Of a DNA stretch of 64,000 bases, positions 26,131 to 36,450 are shown piece by piece. The stretch is taken from the NCBI RefSeq assembly GCF_036370855.1, contig NC_088099.1, forward strand, positions 31,516,501 through 31,580,500. Reading direction: 5' to 3'. Made by a program: the position numbers and the translations under genes. The stretch is from Dromaius novaehollandiae (taxonomy: Eukaryota; Chordata; Aves; Casuariiformes; Dromaiidae). Below the pieces are notes generated by a model that was given only the letters and a program-made list of their open reading frames with translations, had not been told where the DNA came from and searched no databases. The stretch's first letter is position 1. The number at the start of each line of letters is the position of its first letter.

Positions 26131-29100
26131 AAGAATGAAGATGATGGCTGCTAGAGAGCTAAACAAGAAGGTGGAACATCTGGAAGGCCTCTCTGCGTGG
26201 TGAGCTGGACACGGCAATGCTGAACTGGGGCCCAAATCCAGTAAGCACTTAAACATATGATTAAGTTGGAGGATGGATTTCACTGCTTTTCTAGGTAGGG
26301 GGTTGAGGTTTCTTAAATTTTAGTTATTGCACACAAGTGGGAAGGGGGAAGAAATCTAAATTTATGTTAAAAATCAGTTGCATGTATTTTCAAATGTACA
26401 GAAACTTAAATTTTCTTTGAAGTCTTCTGTCACTACTACTGGTTAAAGTGAAAAATGTATTATTTGCATTACAGTACTCAGACAAGCCAGGCATTGCATA
26501 TGAGAAAAGCTAGTCTTAAAGAGGGGTAAATAGAAATAGATGGACACACAACCAAGACATTAGGTAGTTTGTCAGTGATCTCTTATACTATTTGACCATA
26601 CCTTCTAAAATGACCAGGTTCCACAGACCGGGGCTAGTAAATCTTCTCTTTCCATCAGGGCTCTGTACTGATTTCAGTATTGCAACATATCTGACAATGG
26701 TTAGGCACCAGATTTTTCTTTTCTATTCTATGCTTTTTTTTTTTAAAGACATACTAAAGCCGAAACAAATTTCCCTAGACTGAAAACTTCTGTTAACTTT
26801 GTAACACCTCAAACACCTAATGGTTTTTAAATGTGTATTTGTCTTTCTTTTTATGTGGAAGAAAAAGAAACATAAGGTCAGTTGATTTTCTAAAAGATGG
26901 GAGAAATTAGGAGAGCAATGAAGTGGTAATGATTTTTACTTCCTTAGTAACCTGTCTTGACTTGCTATATACCTTCCCAATCTACTTTACTCATCTAAAC
27001 CTGTATTCATTCAAACCTCTGACTATATTAATAGTGACATCACAGTTTTGTTTATACTGAGATCTCTTTTGAGGGCATCACAACAGAGGTTGATTTTAGG
27101 AGAGGTACTGATTACACCTCATATTTGGAATTTGGTAATTTAGGTATACCTCAAATATGCTGCACTTGTCCTCTAGTCAGCATGTTTCTCTACCCATAGA
27201 TCATGAACTCCTCAGGCCTGTGATTATTTCTTCATATGCATTAAAAAACCACATAGAACAATAAATGTTCTGGAAAGAAACAAGAATAATTTTGATCTCT
27301 GACCACATTAATACACAATAAATATTTAGTCACAACTTTGCATTTAATATTACACCTCAAAACTGTGCAGAACAAACACTCAAAACTTGTAAATCTTAGT
27401 TTAGGATCTTCCAGAATGCAGGTTGCTATTAGTTTTGATTTGACACTGTTGTTCACTTGCCTTATTAGATGATATTTATTTATACAGTTGTTTGTAATTT
27501 TTTTAAGACCCTTCTTACCCCATTCATCACAGAAAAAATGACAGTATTCACTTAATTAGCAACTTCTTAGTGTTTTGTCTTAGCTGTGCATTTCACTGTG
27601 CAGCCTAAGACTGTATTTATTACTTACTGAGCTGGGGGCACGCTTTCCTGTGTGCCTTTTGCTAGTATTCAGCTTTAACTACTTACTTGTTCCATAAGCA
27701 TTGACTTTCATAGCATTTCTCACAAGTAGGGGAAGAGGTATTTATCCTTTTGCAGGTGGCTAGCCAAACAATGTCAAAACCTTCAACTAATTTGGAGTAT
27801 CCAGTTTGAGACACCTGTAACTGGTAATTTTTTGAGCATTTAGTATTATATGATACTCTTATCTTCAAGGTGCAACATCCTCTGACTTTGTTTGCAAATG
27901 CATTTGGCTTTTTTGTAGATTGGACCTGATAACAGATACCTAAAAAGTATAGAATGCACAATTTGGCTATGACATAAAAAAATTAATTTTTTTTCAGTTG
28001 TGATGTAGGAAATGTGTCAACAGGGATAAATCTTAGTTCTCGTGGGCTTCCTTTAATGGTTTTAGTCCTTCTCTTCACTTTTTCTGCTACACATTGCCTC
28101 CTTCATTTCATACCTTCTGCAACAGATAAGGTAGGGCTCCTTCAGATCCTCCTTTAATACCTAGGATCTGATCTTGTGCATCAGAGAGACAACTTCTTCA
28201 TCTTACAGGCTATGGCTTCTTGCTGGCTGCTGCTCTACTATTAGTGTTTTTGGGTGAATGAGGGGGCCACAAAGGGCAGTGCTTTTATTCACTTCAGTCC
28301 ATTTTACTATGTTTGCTTTTTTCTTGTAGGACCCAGCACTCTCTCCTACCCATCTCCTTCTCTCCCTAGACCTCTTTCTTTGTCTCTCAAAGCATTAGGC
28401 CGGAAGGCCTCTTTTTCCTTTTGCAACTCTATTTTGTGTGTTGCTTCCTCACCCTCTCATTTTAGTGTCTGATATTTATTCTTCAGATGCCCAAGAGATC
28501 AACATCTTTCCCTGCAACCTCACTGCACTTCTTTGCTTGCAGCCAGCCTTTTCACCCTGCCCAGGTGTTGCTCTTGCCTGTTTACTGGTGACCTTCTGCA
28601 CCTGTGATTGTTTGCATTAGCATTTATATCTCTCTTTGTCATTTTCCTTTTTGTTTGACTTTTATTACTCCTGTTCAAATGTTCTTTGTCCTAGTGCAGT
28701 GGTAGGAAGCAGCTGTTCATATTATTGCATCCCTCTTCTCCTCACACAGTGATTTCGTTTCTTAAATTTGTATTTGCTTCTGCCACCATCAGATGCTCTA
28801 ATGAGAAAGAAGGGTCAGTCCCCTTATCTTCTTTCCCTCTCAACCCCTTTCACCTTTCCTCTTTCCATTGGTGGTTCCTCAGAGACTTTGTCTCAGCCAT
28901 GAAAATGATTTCTGCTTTCTCTGTGAGAAAAGGGACAAAGACTAGGGAATACTATCTCCTAACATCATCTTCCCTTACCATCCTTACTCTGCTTAGGGCC
29001 ACTACTGCTGCCAAAATAATCTCTTCTTGTGATTATCAGCAACAAGTACTCTCTGCTGTGAAGTTGCCAATGTTTTCATGAATGATGTTGTGTCAGCCTG

Positions 29101-29250
29101 TAAAAACAGCCAGACTGACAGACAGCTTCCCTGAGAAGGATTCCACTTCTGCAGTACTAATGGTTGTTGTCGTTATCCCAAGCTGTGGTCTTTCCATCCT
29201 GTTCATCCCTGTGCACATGGGCAGCTGTGGCAACTTCCTGCCTGAGGTCA
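26131..29250. other. Non-coding DNA, no gene seen
   Basis: AT-rich to 28,000, then pyrimidine-rich on the plus strand to about 29,050, giving spurious plus-strand frames. No repeat family or gene was recognised. Confidence 0.45.
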
Positions 29251-29259
29251 TACCTGCCA

Positions 29260-29295
29260 GAGCAGCTGAGGACTGGAGAGCAGCTAAGGACTGGA
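29260..29295 (+). repeat. 18-bp tandem duplication
   Basis: GAGCAGCTGAGGACTGGA (29,260-29,277) is followed at once by GAGCAGCTAAGGACTGGA (29,278-29,295), differing at one base. It lies in a short open frame with no recognised homologue, so its protein meaning is doubtful. Confidence 0.75.
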
Positions 29296-29339
29296 GAGGC
29301 TGGCATAGGGGAGTAGGTTGGACTCAGCTACCTCAGGAA

Positions 29340-29385
29340 ACCAGAGTTGTGTGATTGTGTGTGTCCGTGTGCATCTGTGTGTGAA
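29340..29385. repeat. Imperfect (GT)n run
   Basis: Interrupted TGTG/GTGT dinucleotides over about 45 bases; an ordinary microsatellite. Confidence 0.6.
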
Positions 29386-29399
29386 GGGAATGAGCTACT

Positions 29400-32075
29400 C
29401 TCGTCTTCCTGAACCTTGAGTAGGAGCTGTTTAGACCTACGAAAATTGCCCTGAGAGGGACTACTTCTCAGTCTCAGTAATGCTGCGCTGGTGTCAGGTT
29501 GGTTGGAAGGTGTGTTTATCAGCACCTAGCTTCCTTCCTTTGAGCCATGCAAGTGCCTGATGTTAGGCAGGAAATTAAAGCAATACAGCAAGAGAGTGAG
29601 GTGGCAAGCTGATGTTGATGACTACTTCAAGGAGACTTGTAGTCTCCTAATTTGAGATCTGGCTTATCCAACAGTTTCTGCCTTCATCCACGTCCAAGGT
29701 GGGTGGGAAGAAGGGGAGGGAGGAAAAGGAGTGCAGGGAAATTAGCGCACTTTTGGTGGACTATATACATTATCTTGTCAAAAATACTGATGATCCACTT
29801 CTCCAATGCCATACTAGCCTTGTCCAGCTCCTTCCATATGTCAACTGATGTTAGTAACAGTTGCACTTAGGCTTGTATGCTTAAGGCTGTCCTGTTTCTA
29901 TTTCAACAATGCCTGTTGGTATAGGCTTTGAACATTCAGAAGTTCTGGTCAACTTGATATGAATAGAGGCATCACTTTATTTTCACTCAAGCAGCATGAT
30001 ATGGGAAGCCAGGTTGGCCTTTTCTGCTATGGTTATACAGAGAGTGACCTGATGGAATGCAGTGATCAAACAAGTTTTTCAGCTTGGCAAATGACTGGGT
30101 GTCCACCTGGAGGTATCTTTCTCGGTACAGTGTGCCAGAGGAAGTACGAATGCTGTGCCCTTTTTTGCACTGCACCTTGATCTGTGTATTGGGTGTTCTC
30201 TGATGCTATGGAAAAGGGTGATAGAGCATCCCTTTTCTGCCAGAGGATGAACCCCTCTTTACTGATCAAGGGGATAATGGGGAAGGAACATCTTTCAACC
30301 CCCATACCTAACTGACATCTGTATCAGTTGGCTCCTGTATGATGACCTGATTAAAAATTTCTCTCACTCTGGCTCAGTTTTTAGAAGCTCTACCTGCTGT
30401 CCCTTGACAAACCTCAGCAAATGTAGTTCTACTGCATGTGCTGAGAATGTCCTTACTTGAGATGTTACTGTTCTCTGGGCTGAGTCCCCAGAGAACTGAG
30501 TTCTTCTCTGCTTGTGAAGATGGCTTGTGTTCATCCCAATATCAAAGGAGGACCCCTGTGACATGCCTCTTGAGAAAACTATTAAGCACTAATTACGACC
30601 ACCCCACAGTAGCTCAAATTACAGTTCATCCCCATTATACCCATGCTGTCTAGTGCAAGATCATTTTCAACAGTCTGTCTGACCTGAAGCTCTGCCAGTC
30701 CTCTGGTTCCTGGAAGAGGAAAGGACAGAATGGGTCATGATTATACTATAGCTATATCAAGGTGCTTTGGTTTGGTCATTGTTTTTGTGGTGGTTCTCCA
30801 AAGTGCTGTATTTCTCTCTAGTGTCTGTTCAAACTCAACTGAGATCTGATACAACCTGTAATATTTGGCAGAAGTGTATGTTAAGATTTCTCCCTGTTCA
30901 ATGATCTCTATGTAGCTTGCCTTACTCCATCTCCTGTGTATAATTAGGCAGGGATAGCTTACACTAATGATATGTTCCTCAAAGGACAGGTTATAGCAGA
31001 CCTCACGTAGACCTGTGCTAAGTCATTCATTAGAAAGCTTCCTCTGAGTTGTCTGGGTCAGGAGCTCTGGCCTTACAGCCAGGGTTGCATCTGTACCCTG
31101 TGCCATCCAACAGTATGTATATGAACTGTTCCTAGCTGGATGTCTGTCTGTCAGCTAATTTGATCTGTAGACTGATCAGTGCCTTTCCTGAAAAGCACAG
31201 AAGACTGCTAATCACCAACTAGCTCTTCTTATCCATGCTCCAGCAAAAGTTCAGAGCGTTCTGCTTGCCTGTGGCCAACCTCCATAGAAAGTGGGTCTCT
31301 AAAATTGTGCTAAGCCTGCTGCTGGTAGGCAGAGGAAGAGGCCTGGTTTGCCTCTACAGCCAGGTTTACATTTTTGTCTACAGGCTCTGCAGAGCATCCT
31401 TTTATAGTGCTCTTAGTGCCTGATGTTTGGTGATGCATGCATTCCTTTCATTTGCTGCTTCTAAAGCTACTGATAAGACCAGTGGCCCTCTTATCTCCAT
31501 TTGAGAGGGCCAGTTTGAGACCCAGTCTAATTCTTCCCCTTGCCTTGATATGTTTTCTGACCCTGTTGTATTTGCGTCAGTCAGCCTGCTTTCTCTTTCA
31601 CACTGCATCTCTTATGATCTCAGTGTGATCCTGCAATCTCTGTGCCTCTCTTAAGTGATCCGTTCAGACTTTGTCACTCTCAGAAGACTAGCCGAGATTA
31701 GGCCTGCAGTGAAAGTCAGGCTATGGTATTTTGTTTCTGAAATTTCTAAACCATTTGGTGTTCACATCCTGTATGTAGCAAACAAACACTAAGCCTAAAG
31801 CTTCCGAAAAGTGGTCCAAAGTACTGGCTGTATTGCACATGCTCTGTAGCATGCATTTATGGCTCTATGGTACCTCTGCTCAGCTGGTGCACACCAACTT
31901 TTTAATGCATTGTGCAGCACGTACAGTATTAGAGCTCTCACCGACAGCTCAGTCCAGAAGTCCTGGGCAAATACAGGCCTTCTTCTAGCCATGCCAGGCA
32001 GGATTTCAGGGTGGAAAAAGGGGCCATGTCTAATAACCGCCCCCGAGCTGTAGTTAGAAGGAAAAGGCACAGGTC
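29400..32075 (-). other. GC-richer non-coding block with coding-like relics on the minus strand
   Basis: This stretch is richer in GC than the DNA before it and holds several minus-strand open frames of 60-91 codons in sequence (starting about 32,070, 31,608, 30,564, 30,305 and 30,175). The largest, 31,795-32,070, includes VFAQDFWTELSVRALILYVL, which reads like a decayed protein. I recognise no family. It could be a dead transposon or retro-copy, or simply composition. Opposite-strand frames of similar length weaken the coding case. Confidence 0.2.
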
Positions 32076-32401
32076 ATGAAGCAGGTTATCAAGCATAGGA
32101 GATAGGAAGCAATGATTCATCTTCAGTGTATGTGCATGTTCAGTCCTGTCAATACAAGATACTTTAAAACTGAGTATCTGCAATGAGGATGTAACCTTTA
32201 AAGAGACTAATGGCCAAAGTGTAAGTTTTCTCTACTAGGCAAGTGTAAATGGCTGTTTTTCTTCTAAAGGCTTCTTCTGGAGTGAATCTTTACAGAGACA
32301 GCTGAAAGTACACCTTTGGCACCACCCTCCCCCCGAATCTCAAGCCTTTTGAATAAAAGATTGTCAGAATGTTTATACAAGGGCAAATAATATTGACTGA
32401 A

Positions 32402-32441
32402 TTATTGTTTTTTTTCAAAAAAAAAAAAAAGAAAAAAAGAG
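32402..32441. repeat. Poly-T / poly-A tract
   Basis: A run of eight T is followed by a 14-base A run and a purine-rich extension just upstream of the CpG island. It could be an old retroposon tail or a nucleosome-excluding tract. Confidence 0.6.
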
Positions 32442-32589
32442 AAGAAATCAGCCTGAGGCAGGCACCTGGCATGGGAAATTTCAGCTTGCCTGGTTAAAGC
32501 TTGGCAAAAGTCACAAGCAACTGAGAAACGGGCGCTATGCAAGCGTCTCACTGCCGTAATCGCTGGCAGTGCTATCAGCCGTGGCTGTA

Positions 32590-33940
32590 GTAACGCGCTG
32601 CTGATGCCGAGTGCCGGCCGAGCGCTGCCTCCTCTCCCCACCCGCTGCCCGGGGGCGCGGCGCAGGCCGCCCCGGCCCTGCGGCAAGAGGAGCTTCACCT
32701 CGGGGCAACGCTCCGCGCTTCCGCAGCGCCGGCTCGCCCCGGGACAGCGCGGAGCGGACGAGCCCAGGCGGGGAACCCCCCCCCCCGGCGCCACCCCCGG
32801 TGGGCCGCGGCCCTCCCAACGGCCGCACCGCCCCCTGCGCCCCCTCAGCGCCTCGCGGCCGCGCCGCGCCAGGCTGCGCGGGGCGGGGCCGCGGGCACGG
32901 GGCCGCTGCGCGCCCTCCCATTGGCTGGTGGCGCCGCGGGCCGCGCGCGCGGGGAGGGGCGGGGGCGGCGGGCGCGCCGAGTTGGTCTCGGCTCAGCCCC
33001 CGGCGCGGGTAGCAGTCGGCGGCCGCCCCGTCCTGAGGGCGCTGGCGTCGCCTGCCTCCGCCAGCCAGCGCGGAGTGCCGGCGGCCACCGAACCAGCAGG
33101 CAGGAGTAGCGCCGAGCCCTGCTTCCAGCCCGCCTTTCTTCTCTGTTTCTCTCCTCTCTGTGCCTGCCGCCGCTGCCGCGATGGAAGAGGAGCGGGCGGG
33201 CGAGCAGATGAGACCGTTGCTCACCACGGTAACGCGGGGTGGCGGCGGCGGTGGGGGACACGGGGCGCGAAGAAGGGCCGGCCGCGGGGCTGCGCCCCCA
33301 GCTTTGTGCCCGGGTCGCCCCGCTCCCTCTTGGGGGGGCGCGGGGGAGGGCGCCCGCAGCATGTGGCGGGGACCCCTCTCTCTCCGTCTCCCTCGCCACC
33401 GGCGGCGGCAGGAACACGGAAGCGGCGCCGCGGGGCACCTGGGCGCCGGGGGCGCCTCGGCCCCGCGCGGGGCGGGTGGCGCGCAGGTGTGCCCGCGTGC
33501 CGGCCGCGTGCGCGCGGGATCTCCTCCCCCCCCGCGATGGCCGTTGGCCCTCTCCCGGTGACCGTTAGCCCCAACAGCCGGTGGGTGGGAGGGAGGGCGG
33601 GCGGCGGGGGTCTTTGTTCCTGCCGTCGGCTCCTCCGGCGCTCGCCTGGGGCCTGGCTGGGAGGGAGGGTGATGGGGTGTCTCCGTCCGTCGCCGCTCCC
33701 CCCTGCCCGCCTCCCCCATCCTTTGTGAGCCCTGGCAACGGCGGTGGCGGGCGGGGCGGCCGCCCCTCGCCTCGCGGTGCTGCCTGCCCCCGGGCCGCGC
33801 TCTGACGAGTTCCTGGGCGAGGGAGGAGTGCGCATACATGGCAAGCGGCGAGCTTCCCCTTGTCCTCATGTTGCAGGGCCACATAGCCAGGTCAGGTGGT
33901 GGAGGCGAGCTCCCGGCGGACTTCTCGCCGTTTAAAAAGG
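32590..33940. promoter_or_regulatory. CpG-island promoter
   Basis: About 1.35 kb of very GC- and CpG-dense DNA in an otherwise AT-rich window. It contains GC boxes (GGGCGGGGCC at 32,881-32,890 and a GGGGAGGGGCGGGGGCGG run from about 32,951), an inverted CCAAT box (ATTGG at 32,920-32,924), and a pyrimidine-rich stretch at about 33,133-33,160 before the start codon. No TATA box is evident. This is the pattern of a broad, housekeeping-type vertebrate promoter. Transcription probably starts between about 32,950 and 33,120 on the plus strand (inference). Long frames on both strands here, up to 511 codons, are products of the scarcity of stops in such GC-rich DNA. A divergent non-coding transcript is common at such islands but not shown here. 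Confidence 0.85.
33181..33228 (+). CDS. First coding exon of an unidentified gene
   Basis: The ATG at 33,181 lies within the CpG island in good Kozak context (G at -3, G at +4), after a pyrimidine-rich leader and a GCCGCCGCTGCCGCG stretch. It encodes MEEERAGEQMRPLLTT and then meets GTAACG, a plausible splice donor at 33,229. Reading through gives a Gly/Arg-rich frame typical of untranslated GC-rich DNA, which supports splicing here. The exon would end in phase 0. The peptide is acidic then hydrophobic (RPLL), as in cytosolic N-termini of many membrane proteins, but it is too short to assign a family. A different downstream donor or another start is possible. The rest of the gene should lie to the right on the plus strand. 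Confidence 0.55.
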
Positions 33941-35900
33941 GGGCCGGGAGTGGGGCTGGGTGGGTGGGAATGGATAAAACTACAGTGCTTGGGTTCATTT
34001 CCTTCCAGGGCTGGCGGCTAAGTAAAGCAGACATGTGTTGCCTTACTTCCTGCACTACTGAAAAATACATGTGGTTCCACAGTTGTAATTTCCCCTCCCT
34101 TCAGATGACTCAAGGTCTGGATTTTGTTAATGAGTCTCTGTGTCCTTATTCTGATGCTCCTCTTCAAGGCCTTTTCCAAGGTGTCATACAGTGGCTTCCT
34201 TTTAATGCCTGAGGAAGAGGGATGTATACTTTTTGACATGAAGTATGCTGTGATGGACAGAGAAACAACACTGAAAGCACATTAGTTTATACCATTTTTC
34301 CATTACTCTTCCAGGAGAGACTTGAGTCACATTTGATAAAACTGGCAATCTAATGAAGTGCTTGCTTCCTGTGACATCAGTATGTTTAGTGTTTCCTTTG
34401 TTATAACAGGAGCTTTGGTAACTTAGGGACTTAAAGATCCACAAATGTTTCATCTTCCTTGGATTCTTACCATTTTTGTTATATTCTGTCTGCAGAAATT
34501 ACTGTAATTGCTTATCTCCAAAGTTTTGGAAATCTACCCATTTCTCCATGGTCTTGTCTTTGCACTAAAAAGGCATATTCCTAATCCATGTTATCTTGTT
34601 CAAGATACTTTCTTGGTGAAAGCAAACTGCTTTTTAGGTTTAATTCATGCTAAAACTGCCTCGCTTCTGTGTAGGAGATGCCTCTTGTTAGCTGGCAGGA
34701 GAATTCTCCCTTTTTAGTAACTAGATACTAGGCTGCATGTAGCAAGTTGTAAAATCTTTAGGATTCAGGTGTATGGTGTTAATGTGAAAGATGCTAATGC
34801 TTACCCTCAGGTGAATCCCCATCAAAAGACCATTGTAAGCTTCATGAAAGTTGGTGTGTGTGTCCCAAGCACATCTTTGTGAGGCCCAGTAGGAGTCATT
34901 AGGATTCTCTTGTAATACAAGTTAACAGTGGGCTCTTGGGACTGCCACATAAGCTGCTATACTGTGCTGTCAGTTTAGCTGTAGGCTTTTGAACTGGGGT
35001 GCTCAGCGAGTGGTGGACTTCATCACTTGCCTTGCACGGCAATACCTGGTCAGAACCCTGCCCTTGGCACAGAAGTGTATTCAGTATGTAACTAGTTGAG
35101 ACAAAGTGAAATGGTCAGAAATGTTTGAAGCAGAAGAGTATAAAGATTGGTAGGAACGCAAAAAAAAATTGCTAAGGAAAACACATGAAGTAAACAGTTT
35201 AAAGAAAAGATGGGATGCCTGCCTATCCTCTGGCAATTATGTAGCATAGCACCATTGGTTGTGTTGTGAGATTTCGTACGTAAGAGGCATGATTCTATAT
35301 AGATTAAAGCGTACTAGTATAATACTACTATACTTAAGCCAAAATATGATTACTTTTGACCCTATAACTTATCTCACTTTTCTAAGTTGCATAGGCTATC
35401 CCATGCTTCTGCTACTACAGGCCATACTACTGCTAGAAGAGTTTGCTGAAATGGCTACACCTGCATAGCTTTTCAGAAATCTCTTGGTAAGATGACAGAC
35501 TTTGTAAAAAGCGTGAGTGCAATCTGAGTACTTAAGTGCTGCTTAAAAACACACAAAAAAGCATGATCAAACAAATAGCTCCCCAACTTTTCCTTTCCTT
35601 TCTCCTCCGGTGTTGGTAAGGTAGATAGTTTTGTGTTTATGGAATATTAGTTAGGAATAAGCAAGTTCTGTTGCTTCTTGTACAGAGGAGCACCTCTGAT
35701 CAATTTCCCCTCCTGCTAGATTTACTTTATCAAAAGTATAAAAATACAAAACAAGCCAGCTTAAAAAGTATTTTAGGTCCAGTCTTGGAGAAGAGAACCA
35801 TCAAGTAATTTAAGACATCTGTATTTTGAGGAAACTGGTTGGTTGGTAGGGCTGATGTAAAAGTGTGTGTGTGGGGGGGAGCAAATGCTAGCTAGCTATA

Positions 35901-35937
35901 GTAGCTAACTATAGCAAATGCATGCTATAGTTACTAC
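35901..35937. repeat. Near-perfect inverted repeat (hairpin)
   Basis: GTAGCTAACTATAGCA (35,901-35,916) is matched, after a six-base spacer AATGCA, by TGCTATAGTTACTAC (35,923-35,937); the second arm lacks one G. Just upstream lies a self-complementary TAGCTAGCTA run and a short GT/G tract. The arms could form a hairpin or cruciform. It may be the remains of a MITE or a replication-generated palindrome. Confidence 0.75.
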
Positions 35938-36034
35938 AATCAGAGAGAATACAACAGGAAACATACGTTACTGTGTAAGTCCATGGTTCTTTCCTACCTT
36001 ACATACTGTAAGCATTTCTGCTCCCTTCTTAGGA

Positions 36035-36450
36035 AAGATACATAGTACAGGAAAAGATTAACAGAAGGGCAACAAGGATGGTCAAAGATACGAATTAGCT
36101 CTGGATGAAAAATGATTTGAATAGGCTAGGACCTGTCAGGCTGGTAGAGATAACTTGGAGGTGGAGGAAAGATGCATTAGGGCTCTATAACACAGTTCTG
36201 TGAAGAGAGCAGATGAAGATGGAAGAGGAGGCAAACAGTCAAATAACATGAGCTAGGAGCTGTCAATGGAAGCTGATAGGAGCTGGGTTCAGAACAAACA
36301 AAAGGAGGTGGTTCTTCACTCAGTGCAGGAATTTCACAGGTACACTTGCTAAACAACCTGTATACAGGAAGTTTGCATGGACTCAAGGAGAGGTTGGATA
36401 AGTAATCGGAAGAGAGATATATGGAGGTTAGTAAATGGATGAACAGCAGC
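36035..36450 (+). mobile_element. CR1/L3-type LINE 3' fragment, sense
   Basis: The fragment opens with GAAAAGATTAACAGAAGGGC, then AACAAGGATGGTCAAAGATA. Later landmarks are ATGAAAAATGATTTGAATAG, GGGCTCTATAACA, GAACAAACAAAAGGAGGTGG, TTCTTCACTCAGTGCAGGAA and GAGAGGTTGGATAAGT, in the order and spacing of the 3' end of L3-like CR1 elements. It is 5'-truncated, as usual for these LINEs, and strongly mutated. Confidence 0.85.

Noticed and set aside
32535..34070. A 511-codon minus-strand frame and a 374-codon plus-strand frame across the CpG island
   Set aside because: Both strands are open in several frames at once and the translations are Pro/Arg/Gly/Ala-rich low complexity. This is what GC-rich DNA with few stops gives; no domain is visible.
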